DNA from: Rothia mucilaginosa
GTDB taxonomy: Bacteria > Actinomycetota > Actinomycetes > Actinomycetales > Micrococcaceae
Assembly: GCF_001061665.1 (NCBI RefSeq)
Contig: NZ_JVSP01000014.1
Coordinates: forward strand, 62,001-126,000
Direction: 5' to 3'
DNA: 64,000 nucleotides
Under the pieces are notes generated by a model, which was not told where the DNA came from, ran no database searches, and saw only the letters and a list, made by a program, of their open reading frames with translations. How positions within the stretch are numbered: position 1 is the first letter of the stretch; every line of letters begins with the position of its first letter. The translations under genes were made by a program, and so were the position numbers. Below are positions 34,654 to 42,719 of the stretch, in pieces.

Positions 34654-34946
34654 GAGACCACCTCACAAGAGGGATGGAACGATATATTGCGTCTCAGTAT
34701 ATGTTGGACGGTGTAGCATGTGGGGTGTTTTGCAAATACCCACACGGAATGGCAAAAATTTCAGCGAATTATCTGGAGTATTTAATCACTGTTAGTAGAT
34801 TACGGCTTGTCAGAAGTATTTAAAGGGGAAGGAAAAGGCAATATTGGTTTTACTGAAAAAGACACATATTTTCATTGACCATATATCAAATTTGTAGGTA
34901 TAGTGGGGCACAATACCTTACTACACCCACGTTATGAGGTGGCCCC
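34654..34946. promoter_or_regulatory. AT-rich divergent promoter region of the lipoprotein pair
   Basis: The two ends are related in inverted orientation: reading toward each gene, TGTGAGGTGGTCTCATG on the left matches TATGAGGTGGCCCCATG on the right, and similarity continues weakly about 40 bp further out (ATACTGAG.. and ATAGTGGG..). The centre is AT-rich and holds no ORF. GAGGTGG supplies both ribosome sites. Confidence 0.55.
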
Positions 34947-35612
34947 ATGGCTCTCACCCCGAAGACCTTCTCCGACCGCAGCAGCATTGTACGATGCGGT
35001 ACCATCGCGGTTGTCCTGCCCCTGTTTCTTGCTGCCTGCGGTGGTGCGAACACCGCGGCAAGCAACACCTCCTCACCCTCCACGGCGAGCGCCTCAGCAA
35101 CGGCAAGCACCACGCCGCCCGTCAGCTGCTCCTCATACTCTGCCGAAGATCTCGCCTCAGCAGAAGCCGCCAAGCCCGTCCCGCGCACCGATGAACAATA
35201 CCCCGCGTACATCCAGTACCGGCACATTCTCGCAGACGGCGGCCACATCATTGAGCCCAGCGAAATCGACAGCAAGTGCCACGCCGCACTCAAAGCAGGG
35301 CGGAGCACCCTCCCCGAATACGTTCAAAACATTGATGCCTACAACGCCCGCCCCAGCGTCGGAGTCACCGACCCCTTCGCCGGTAGCGAGTACCGAGACA
35401 TCAAGAACCGCAACGAATTCATCCCCCACCGCGCAGACCTGGAAGAAGCCGCCTACCCCGAGATGATTATTCGTCTCTACGAAAAGTGGTACGAGGCAGC
35501 CCCCGCAGACATCAAGACGCTCAGCGACGCGAACCGTGCACGATTCCTCGCCACGAGCGCCTACCAGCAGTGGAAGGCCCAGCCCCAAACCCCCAGCAGC
35601 TCCCGCGCATAA
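34947..35612 (+). CDS. Lipoprotein, paralogue of the divergent gene at 33907
   Basis: The protein has 221 residues. The N-terminus (MALTPKTFSDRSSIVRCG) lines up without gaps with its neighbour, and the lipobox is FLAACGGA. A Ser/Thr/Ala linker precedes a Cys-containing domain (VSCSSYSAEDLASAEA). The blocks YPAYIQYRHILADGG, SKCHAALKAG, TDPFAGSEYRDIKNRNEFIP and APADIKTLSDANRARF match the paralogue. Two conserved cysteines (in VSCSS and SKCHA; PCLEP and AECLA in the other protein) may form a disulfide. The function is unknown. The hairpin at 35643-35681 ends the transcript. Confidence 0.75.
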   Translation: MALTPKTFSDRSSIVRCGTIAVVLPLFLAACGGANTAASNTSSPSTASASATASTTPPVSCSSYSAEDLASAEAAKPVPRTDEQYPAYIQYRHILADGGHIIEPSEIDSKCHAALKAGRSTLPEYVQNIDAYNARPSVGVTDPFAGSEYRDIKNRNEFIPHRADLEEAAYPEMIIRLYEKWYEAAPADIKTLSDANRARFLATSAYQQWKAQPQTPSSSRA

Positions 35613-35642
35613 ACCCACTCACGCATAAGCCCACTCAAAAAC

Positions 35643-35681
35643 AGTTGTGGCGGTGACCGAATAACGGTCACCGCCACAACT
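35643..35681. terminator. Bidirectional hairpin, copy 2
   Basis: It has the same 16-bp stem as at 33826-33866 but a GAATAAC loop. The loop orientation is the same as in copy 1, so the two are direct repeats. It separates the lipoprotein gene from convergent pdxT. Confidence 0.9.
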
Positions 35682-35706
35682 CTTTAAATGATTCTCCAGG
35701 GAGGGG

Positions 35707-36345
35707 CTACTTGCCCTTCACCTCGCGTGCCAGAGCCAGCAGCTCCTCATGCACGGTCGTATCGCCCGTAACCTCCGGGTGGAAAGAAATACCGATCAGG
35801 TTGCCCGAACGCACACCCACAATCTTCCCCTCATGACGAGCTGTCACCTGCACACCCTCACCAGTGCCGGTCACAATCGGCGCACGAATAAACGCCGTAT
35901 CAATAACCACCTCATCACCGGCAGGGGTCAGCCACGGCAGGCGCACCTCCGCAGAATCAACCTGCGAACCAAAAGCGTTACGACCCACCGAAACATCCAA
36001 AACACCCAGCGACTGCTGACCCGGTGCCGGATCATCAATACGCTCCGACAACATAATCAGGCCAGCGCACGTGCCCAGGGTCGGCATGCCCGAAGAAATC
36101 GCCTCAATCAGCGGTTCACGCACACCAAAAATACGGGTCAGACGGTCAATCGTTGACGACTCACCACCCGGCAGAACCAGCGCATCCAGACCCTCAAGCT
36201 GCTCACCGGTACGCACCCAGCGCACCTGCGCACCCAGGGACTCCAGCATCAGCGCATGCTCACTCACGCCGCCCTGCAACGCCAAAACACCAACCGTCAA
36301 ACCCTCACCCGGCAAAACACCGGTAGGCTGAACCTTCTCAACCAT
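35707..36345 (-). CDS. pdxT: Pyridoxal 5'-phosphate synthase glutaminase subunit
   Basis: PdxT releases ammonia from glutamine for PdxS. ATG 36345 is chosen because AAGGGAG lies 8 bases before it; GTG 36360 overlaps that site. The protein has 212 residues. Triad-type glutaminase motifs are present: LVLPGGESSTID, the nucleophile Cys in LGTCAGLIM, and His-Glu in GISFHPEVTGD. The N-terminal VGVLALQGGVSEH is the signature of the family (GALQG-type). It lies 115 bp after pdxS on the same strand; a weak GGGTGGG/CCCACCC hairpin (36389-36418) in the gap might reduce readthrough. Confidence 0.96.
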   Translation of the reverse strand: MVEKVQPTGVLPGEGLTVGVLALQGGVSEHALMLESLGAQVRWVRTGEQLEGLDALVLPGGESSTIDRLTRIFGVREPLIEAISSGMPTLGTCAGLIMLSERIDDPAPGQQSLGVLDVSVGRNAFGSQVDSAEVRLPWLTPAGDEVVIDTAFIRAPIVTGTGEGVQVTARHEGKIVGVRSGNLIGISFHPEVTGDTTVHEELLALAREVKGK

Positions 36346-36460
36346 CACCGCTCCCTTCACAAAACAACAAACACAACAAACGCAAGGAGGGTGGGACCCG
36401 CCTCAGCGAACCCCACCCCCTCATCAAACACTCACCCCGAATACGGGGTGCGCGCACGAA

Positions 36461-37366
36461 TTACCAGCCGCGCTCCGCCAGGCGGTGCGGTGCCGGAATG
36501 TCAGCAACGTTAATGCCGACCATAGCCTCACCCAGGCCGCGAGAAGCCTCAGCAACCTTCTCCGGGTCATTGTAGAAAGCAGTAGCCTTCACAATAGCCT
36601 TCGCACGAGCAACCGGGTCGCCCGACTTGAAGATACCGGAACCAACGAACACGCCGTCAGCGCCCAGCTGCATCATCATCGCGGCGTCAGCGGGGGTAGC
36701 CACGCCACCAGCAGTGAACATCACGACGGGCAGCTTGCCGGTCTGAGCAACCTCAAGAACCAGCTCGTACGGTGCAGCCAGTTCCTTAGCCTTCACGTAC
36801 AGTTCGTCGGGCATGGTGTTGTACAGGCCCTGCAGCTCAGCAATCTGACGCTTAATGGTGCGGATGTGCTTAGTCGCCTCAGAGACGTCACCGGTGCCAG
36901 CCTCGCCCTTCGAGCGAATCATAGCGGCACCCTCGGTGATGCGGCGCAGAGCCTCACCCAGGTTGGTAGCACCACACACGAAAGGAACCTTGAACTGGTG
37001 CTTATCAATGTGGTTCACGTAGTCAGCGGGGGAAAGAACCTCAGACTCGTCAATGTAGTCGACCTTCAGGGTCTCCAGGATCTGAGCTTCAACGAAGTGG
37101 CCGATGCGTGCCTTCGCCATGACCGGGATCGAAACAGCATCAATGATGCCCTCAATCATGTCCGGGTCAGACATACGAGCCACGCCGCCCTGCGCACGAA
37201 TATCCGCGGGAACGCGCTCGAGAGCCATGACGGCAACAGCGCCAGCATCTTCAGCGATCTTAGCCTGTTCGGGGGTGACGACGTCCATGATGACGCCGCC
37301 CTTGAGCATGTCGGCCAGGCCGCGCTTAACAAGCGGGCTGCCGGTTACGGTGTTGTTATCAGTCAT
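36461..37366 (-). CDS. pdxS: Pyridoxal 5'-phosphate synthase, synthase subunit
   Basis: PdxS builds PLP from ribose 5-phosphate, glyceraldehyde 3-phosphate and ammonia as a dodecamer with PdxT. The protein has 301 residues, full length. Clear blocks are [74 protein letters not shown], and [27 protein letters not shown]. The catalytic lysines of the barrel (in MAKARIGH and in the N-terminal MLKGG) are present. The start is ATG 37366 with AAGG upstream. No MocR-type regulator (PdxR) is adjacent. Confidence 0.98.
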   Translation of the reverse strand: MTDNNTVTGSPLVKRGLADMLKGGVIMDVVTPEQAKIAEDAGAVAVMALERVPADIRAQGGVARMSDPDMIEGIIDAVSIPVMAKARIGHFVEAQILETLKVDYIDESEVLSPADYVNHIDKHQFKVPFVCGATNLGEALRRITEGAAMIRSKGEAGTGDVSEATKHIRTIKRQIAELQGLYNTMPDELYVKAKELAAPYELVLEVAQTGKLPVVMFTAGGVATPADAAMMMQLGADGVFVGSGIFKSGDPVARAKAIVKATAFYNDPEKVAEASRGLGEAMVGINVADIPAPHRLAERGW

Positions 37367-37743
37367 GACCTTATCTTCTCACGTTCTGAGTGTTCGCGCG
37401 CACTCACGGGGGCGGAATTTCTGTTCTCTGACACAGTACGACCCCAAGTTCACGTCAGAACGACACAAAACGTCATGAAACGTGCCCGCACCCACGAATT
37501 AGACAGCCCCGCCAGAGAGTGCAGGGAATAAAACCGCCGGTATACTCTTTAACCCGGTAGAACCCTGCACGCGGGCACCGCGGGTAGGCGCTCACCACGT
37601 CGTAAACGCCACCTAGAACAAAAGCCCGCAGGGCAACCATCAACACATTTCACAGACTATGTAGCGCACCAGGAACTGCGCCCGGGCACACCCATATCAG
37701 CACCCGAGCGTCCAGTACCCCTGTGCCCAAGAAAAGGAACAGC
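37367..37743. other. Divergent promoter region of pdxS and the antiporter
   Basis: A TATACT hexamer at 37541-37546 may be the -10 of the antiporter, which would give a leader of about 190 bases. CGTCAGAACG/ACGTCATGAAACG half-repeats lie around 37453-37480. No terminator or ORF of note was seen. Confidence 0.4.
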
Positions 37744-39384
37744 ATGCTCGAAGTCGTTATCGCACTATCGCTGGCAATTCTTCTGGGTAATATCCTCGCC
37801 CATAAAATACGGATAACCCCCGCCATTCTGCTCATTTTCCTGGGGCTTGTGCTGGCGCTCATCCCCATTCACGCCATGCACGAGGTGCGCGAGGTCGGGC
37901 TGCCACCGCACGTGATTCTCGAAATCTTCCTGCCCGTGATGCTGTTCTGGGAGACCCGAAACACCTCCTGGCGTGAGGCGCGCGCTCGTCTGCGCGGCAT
38001 TCTGCTCTCGGGCACGGTGCTCGTAATTTTCACGGCGTTCGTTATCGCCTGGGTGCTTCACACATTTATGGGCGTCTACCTGTGGCCTGTGGCGCTGATT
38101 ATCGGTGTGGCGCTCGCCCCCACCGATGCTGTGGCCGTGGCAACGCTCAACGGCAAACTCCCCAAATCTTCCATCACCACCCTTAAAGCGGAAGCACTCA
38201 TTAACGACGGCACCACCCTAGTTCTTTTCGCACTCGCCCTGCAGCTTGCGGGTGGTCATGAACTTACCCTGGGGACTGCATCCGGAATGTTCTTCTTCTC
38301 GTTCCTGATTGGAACTCTCGTTGGCCTGGCCGTCGGATGGGGTGTAGATAAGCTGCGTGCGCACATCGGCAACCCCATGAACTTCAGCGTGTTCATGTTT
38401 ACCGTGCCGTTTATTGCTTTCTTCCTGGCTGAAGAGATCGAGCCTTTTGAGGGCATGAAAGGTTCCGGAGTGGTGGCTGTGGTGGTCGCCGCTTTCTACC
38501 TGACCTATCGCGGACCGGATACCATCAAACCCCAAAACCGTTTCTACGGTCTGCCCATCTGGTCGTTTGTCTCCTATGTCATGAACGGTGCGCTCTTCGT
38601 GCTCGTGGGTGTTCAGCTGCCCAGCGCCACAGCGCCTGTGGATGATGTTCTTCGTGAATACAACTATGCGTGGGCTTTGACGTTCGCCGTGATTGTGGTG
38701 GCATGGCTTGTTTCCATTGCGGCGCGTTTTATTTTCCTGCACGTCTCGATCGGTATTATTCGTGCCCTTGACCGTTCAGAAAAGCAGAAGCAGCTGCGCA
38801 CAACTTTCCGTGGCCGTGTAGTGAGTACCTTTGCGGGACTGCGCGGCGGTGTTTCCCTCGCGGTGGCTCTCTCCGTGCCGACTGATGTTCCCGCGCGTGA
38901 CTTTATTATCTTTGTTGTTGCGGGCGTGGTTCTGCTGTCGATGGTGGTTCAGGGGATGCTCCTGCCGCTCGTTATTAGGTGGGCGAAAATTCCGGTTGAT
39001 ACCACCGAAGAAGATGAGATTAATGAAGCAATCCGCACGATCATTGCCGAGTCCTTCGACTCTGTGGCTGAGATCGGCCAGGAAATTGGTGCACCACAGT
39101 GGATTATCGACCGCATTGCCGACGAACAGATGTACAACGCGAGTATACACCGCAACCTGCACGCCGTTCGTAAAGACGGTGCGAATGCGCCGGAAGAAGC
39201 CCGCCGCATTATTGAAGCGGGCGACCTTGAGAAAGAGCTGCGCCTGCGGCATTTGGAGAAGCAACGCAGCGTGCTCAAGCGCCTGCGTAATGAGCGCATA
39301 ATCGACACGAATGTGCTCCACGCGATTCAGGAAATCCTGGATATTGAGGAGGTTCGCGTGCTTGGTCCGGTTGAACTCGAATAG
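37744..39384 (+). CDS. CPA1-type sodium/proton antiporter
   Basis: The start is ATG 37744, preceded by AAAAGGA; the frame is open back to GTG 37723. The protein has 546 residues with about twelve membrane segments, then a cytoplasmic tail of about 130 residues with coiled-coil character (EEARRIIEAGDLEKELRLRH). The transport motif ALAPTDAVAVATL (with the Asp of the family's ion site), the EALINDGTTLVLF block and RGGVSLAVALSVP are those of NhaP/NHE antiporters. It should expel Na+ (or K+) in exchange for protons and help pH or salt homeostasis. It ends at a strong terminator. Confidence 0.92.
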   Translation: MLEVVIALSLAILLGNILAHKIRITPAILLIFLGLVLALIPIHAMHEVREVGLPPHVILEIFLPVMLFWETRNTSWREARARLRGILLSGTVLVIFTAFVIAWVLHTFMGVYLWPVALIIGVALAPTDAVAVATLNGKLPKSSITTLKAEALINDGTTLVLFALALQLAGGHELTLGTASGMFFFSFLIGTLVGLAVGWGVDKLRAHIGNPMNFSVFMFTVPFIAFFLAEEIEPFEGMKGSGVVAVVVAAFYLTYRGPDTIKPQNRFYGLPIWSFVSYVMNGALFVLVGVQLPSATAPVDDVLREYNYAWALTFAVIVVAWLVSIAARFIFLHVSIGIIRALDRSEKQKQLRTTFRGRVVSTFAGLRGGVSLAVALSVPTDVPARDFIIFVVAGVVLLSMVVQGMLLPLVIRWAKIPVDTTEEDEINEAIRTIIAESFDSVAEIGQEIGAPQWIIDRIADEQMYNASIHRNLHAVRKDGANAPEEARRIIEAGDLEKELRLRHLEKQRSVLKRLRNERIIDTNVLHAIQEILDIEEVRVLGPVELE

Positions 39385-39415
39385 CTCACACTCCTACATG
39401 CGATACGTATGAGGC

Positions 39416-39450
39416 GAGGCGCCCCACCCCTAAACGGGGAGGGGCGCCTC
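39416..39450 (+). terminator. Intrinsic terminator of the antiporter gene
   Basis: GAGGCGCCCC with ACCCC pairs with GGGGA and GGGGCGCCTC around TAAAC, followed by GTTACTTTTTT. Confidence 0.92.
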
Positions 39451-39580
39451 GTTACTTTTTTGTCTAAACCCCTAGCCCAACCACTACGTGGAAACGGTAC
39501 AATACACTAGCCCGTTTTTTGTGCGGACCACGCTTCTTACCGCGCACCGGACACAACACAGACTAGAACCACAGGAACCT

Positions 39581-41083
39581 ATGACGTCCCACCAGACTGA
39601 AAACAACGCGCCCAAAAATAGCGCAGCACCCAAAAATAGCGCACCCGCCGCAGGACACCGCCCGCACGGCGTAAGCGAAGACCCGCAGAACATCTACCTG
39701 CTCAAAGACGCCCCCATCCTCAAGGCGCTCCTCTCCCTCGGCGTGCCCATGGCGCTCGGCCTCGCCATCACCAGCATCTACAACGTGGTGAACTCCTACT
39801 TCGTCGGCCACTACGGCGGCACCGAAGACCTCGCCGCCACCAGCTACGGCGTGCCCGTCTTCGGCGTCATCATGGCAATCGCCGGCCTGTTCGGCCTGGG
39901 CTCCTCAACCCTCGCCTCCCGCAAGCTCGGTGAAGGCCAGCCCGCCCACGAAATTCACCGCGTCACCTCCTTCGCCCTCTACTCGGCGCTCGGTGCCGGT
40001 ATCGTCGCGGCGGCTATCGGCTTCATCCTCGCTGACCCGATCACCAGCATCATGGGTGCATCCGGCGGCTCCTACGAACCGACCCGTATCTACGTGCACC
40101 TCATGTTCCTCGGCGCGCCCCTCGCTATCGGCATGTTCACCCTCGAACAGCTCGTCCGATCCGAAGGCTACGCCAAGCAGTCCATGTACGGCATCATCGT
40201 CGGCACCGTCGTCACCTGCATCTTCGACGTACTGTTCATCGCCATCATGGGCATGGGCGTCGCCGGTGCCGGTTGGGCGATGCTGCTGGCGAACGGCGCA
40301 TCCATGCTGTACTACCTGCTGTTCCTGATGCGTCAGAGCGAGAACTTCTCCGCAAACATCCGCGACTTCTCCCTCGACCCCGCCATTATCAAGCCCGTGG
40401 TCGCGGTCGGTGCCGCCGAGCTCATTCAGAGCCTCAACCTGATCTTCGCCGCCCTGCTGCTGAACAACCTCGCCGCCTCCTACGGTGACGACACCGTCGC
40501 AGCGTTCGGCCTGGCAATGCGCCTGAACATGGTGCCCGAAATGCTGTGCATGGGCCTGTGCATGGGCGGTATCCCGCTGTACGCCTACGCGTACGGTGCC
40601 CGCAACGGCGCCCGCGTGAAGGAGGCGCTGCGCACCGCAACGATCCTGTCCGTGGCGACCTCCGCGATCATCACCATTCCGGTGCTGATTTTCCGCCGTG
40701 AACTGCTCGCCGTGGTTGGCGATGCAAGCCTCATCGACACCGGCGAAGAGGTCATGGTCGCGCTCATGCTCGCCGCCGTGTTCAACGCGGTCAGCATCGT
40801 GTTTGTGTCTTGGTTCCAGGCGTCCGGTAAGGGCGGCCCGGCAATGCTGATGACCATCGGTATTGCGTTGCTGTTCTTCCCCGCCGTGTACTTCGGCAAC
40901 ATGTGGTTCGGATTTAAGGGTCTGACCTGGGCGTTCCCCTTCACCCAGGTGCTCGCCTGCGCGCTGGGCCTGGTGCTGTTCCTCGCCACGGGTGGTGCGA
41001 AGGTACCGCCCGCTGAAGCTGAGGTTGAGACTGAAGGTTCTGAGGATTCGGACGTTCAGGCTGCCGCCGCATCGAAGGCATAA
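39581..41083 (+). CDS. MATE-family multidrug efflux protein
   Basis: ATG 39581 with ACAGGAA upstream is preferred over ATG 39488, whose extra residues look noncoding. The protein has 500 residues and twelve membrane segments in two similar halves. The first half carries SLGVPMALGLAITSIYNVVN, then SYFVGHYGGTEDLAATSYGV; the second AFGLAMRLNMVPEMLCMGLC and MGGIPLYAYAYGARN. This is the MATE (NorM/DinF-like) fold, which exports cationic drugs or metabolites by Na+ or H+ antiport. Hydrophilic tails occur at both ends, the C-terminal one acidic. A terminator follows at 41136-41172. Confidence 0.9.
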   Translation: MTSHQTENNAPKNSAAPKNSAPAAGHRPHGVSEDPQNIYLLKDAPILKALLSLGVPMALGLAITSIYNVVNSYFVGHYGGTEDLAATSYGVPVFGVIMAIAGLFGLGSSTLASRKLGEGQPAHEIHRVTSFALYSALGAGIVAAAIGFILADPITSIMGASGGSYEPTRIYVHLMFLGAPLAIGMFTLEQLVRSEGYAKQSMYGIIVGTVVTCIFDVLFIAIMGMGVAGAGWAMLLANGASMLYYLLFLMRQSENFSANIRDFSLDPAIIKPVVAVGAAELIQSLNLIFAALLLNNLAASYGDDTVAAFGLAMRLNMVPEMLCMGLCMGGIPLYAYAYGARNGARVKEALRTATILSVATSAIITIPVLIFRRELLAVVGDASLIDTGEEVMVALMLAAVFNAVSIVFVSWFQASGKGGPAMLMTIGIALLFFPAVYFGNMWFGFKGLTWAFPFTQVLACALGLVLFLATGGAKVPPAEAEVETEGSEDSDVQAAAASKA

Positions 41084-41135
41084 ACGCCTCTGAACGCGAG
41101 CGCTCGCCAGCACCTACGCAGTCAGCGTTTACACG

Positions 41136-41172
41136 AAAGCTCCGGACTCCCGCATAGGAGCCCGGAGCTTTT
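41136..41172. terminator. Bidirectional terminator between the MATE gene and nadE
   Basis: AAAGCTCCGG pairs with CCGGAGCTTT, with an inner ACTCC/GGAG stem, followed by TTACG. Confidence 0.85.
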
Positions 41173-41197
41173 ACGTTAGTTTTACGGCGGTAAAGCG

Positions 41198-42031
41198 CTA
41201 GTTCTTCCACCAGGAATCAAAAATCGTCACCGGAGTGGTGCGCTTATGGCGGCTACGCAGGTAAATCTGCTCCAGCTTCGCAGCTGCCGCCTCGTCGATT
41301 TCCTTACCCTCCAGGTAGTCATCAATCTGCGGGTACGTCAGACCCAGCTCATCCTCATCGGTGCGGCCGGGTACGCCGTCCAGCAGGTCAGCCGTCGGCG
41401 GCTTAGCCCACAGACGCTCAGACGCACCCAAAACACGCAGCAGCAGCTGGTTCTGGCGCTTATTCAGGCCGTACAGCGGCAGCAGGTCCGCGCCGCCGTC
41501 ACCGAACTTCGTGAAGAAACCCGTAATGGACTCCGCCGCATGGTCGGTACCAACCACCAGGTAGCCGGGACCGCCAGCAACCGCGTACTGGGCGATCATG
41601 CGGGCGCGCGCCTTCACATTACCCTTGTTGAAGTCGCTGATCTGCTCGCCGGTCGCGGCAACGTAGGCGCTGTCGAAACCGTCGACAGCCTCCGCAATGT
41701 TGAAGGTCAGGGAGCGGGTGGGCTGGATGAAACGCAGCGCCTCCTGCGCGTCCTCTTCGTCGTGCTGCACACGGTAGGGCAGGCGCACCGCCACGAACTC
41801 GGTGGTGCGGCCACGCTCGTTGAGGCGGTCGACCGCCAGCTGGCAGAGGCGACCCGCCAGGGTGGAGTCGATACCGCCGCTGATGCCCAGTACCAGGCCG
41901 CGGCTTCCGGTGGCTTCCAGGTAGTCGCAGATGAACTGGATGCGGCGCTCCACTTCTTCGCGTGCCTGCTCTTCGGTCATGTTGGGCTTGACGCCCATTT
42001 CACGGATGATTTGTGCCTGTAATTCACGCAT
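41198..42031 (-). CDS. nadE: NH3-dependent NAD+ synthetase
   Basis: NadE converts deamido-NAD to NAD with ATP and ammonia, the last step of NAD synthesis. The protein has 277 residues, the short ammonia-dependent form without a glutaminase domain. The PP-loop is LVLGISGGIDSTLAGRL. Other family blocks are VRLPYRVQHDEEDAQEAL, NKGNVKARARMIAQYAVAGG, LVVGTDHAAESITGFFTKFG and LPLYGLNKRQ. The C-terminus (RSRHKRTTPVTIFDSWWKN) is typical. It is a single gene that ends at the shared terminator. Confidence 0.97.
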   Translation of the reverse strand: MRELQAQIIREMGVKPNMTEEQAREEVERRIQFICDYLEATGSRGLVLGISGGIDSTLAGRLCQLAVDRLNERGRTTEFVAVRLPYRVQHDEEDAQEALRFIQPTRSLTFNIAEAVDGFDSAYVAATGEQISDFNKGNVKARARMIAQYAVAGGPGYLVVGTDHAAESITGFFTKFGDGGADLLPLYGLNKRQNQLLLRVLGASERLWAKPPTADLLDGVPGRTDEDELGLTYPQIDDYLEGKEIDEAAAAKLEQIYLRSRHKRTTPVTIFDSWWKN

Positions 42032-42319
42032 GACTTAAGTGTACGCTCCACCTTATAGCCAGCGCGGTGAACCGCCGAGGGAGGCGAGGTAGTGTTCCAC
42101 ACGGTGCGTTCAGCGCGGCGTACGCGGCGGGTTCAGTATCGTTTCAGCCCTGAAAATACACAGCATACTCACCGGTAAAAACCCTGTGCGACAACCCGCG
42201 CGGCTGTTAGCATGAACATACGGTTCAAATACCGTTCAAAATAGCCGGTGATGAGGGAAAACGCCCCCACACCTGCTACGCCACAGAACACGTCAACCAA
42301 GGACGGTGAAGACAGCACC

Positions 42320-42622
42320 ATGGCAAAAACAAAAACTGAACTCTACGACGAGCTCGTAGACATCGAAACCAGCCTCGAAAACCACCCGCTCACCTCGGGG
42401 AAAATAGCGGAGGCGAACATCATCATCGAGCAGATGAAGGAGCAGGGCGCCACCCCGGAAGAAATCAATGAGGCACTCACCCGGCAGGGGCTGCCCTCCC
42501 TTGTGGAGATTGGTAAGAGTACCTTGCTTCAGTCTTTTAGCCTCTGGAAGCTGAGTCACCGCAAGTTAAAGGTGGAAGCCGCCATTGAGAAAATCAACCG
42601 TAAAGAAGCCCGCCAGCGCTAA
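42320..42622 (+). CDS. Small helical protein of unknown function (100 aa)
   Basis: The ATG 42320 start (MAKTKTELYDELVDIETSLE) gives a fully helical, charged protein. The frame is open to ATG 42251, but the added part (ENAPTPATPQNTSTK) has no ribosome site and looks untranslated. The residues KIAEANIIIEQMKEQGATPE and the C-terminal KLKVEAAIEKINRKEARQR suggest amphipathic helices and possibly a coiled coil. I see no known family. A terminator at 42654-42696 follows directly. Confidence 0.6.
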   Translation: MAKTKTELYDELVDIETSLENHPLTSGKIAEANIIIEQMKEQGATPEEINEALTRQGLPSLVEIGKSTLLQSFSLWKLSHRKLKVEAAIEKINRKEARQR

Positions 42623-42653
42623 CTAGCCCGCCTCGGGCAGAGGTGAGGCAAGC

Positions 42654-42696
42654 AAATACCCCCGGCAGATGCGTACGGCATCCACCGGGGGTATTT
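42654..42696. terminator. Bidirectional terminator
   Basis: AAATACCCCCGG pairs perfectly with CCGGGGGTATTT, with an inner GATGC/GCATC stem. It separates convergent genes. Confidence 0.88.
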
Positions 42697-42719
42697 AGCG
42701 TTCAAATATAACGTTCCGA

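Noticed and set aside
36389-36418. Terminator between pdxS and pdxT
   Set aside because: The GGGTGGG/CCCACCC stem is short with a large loop. It is more likely weak attenuation, if functional at all.
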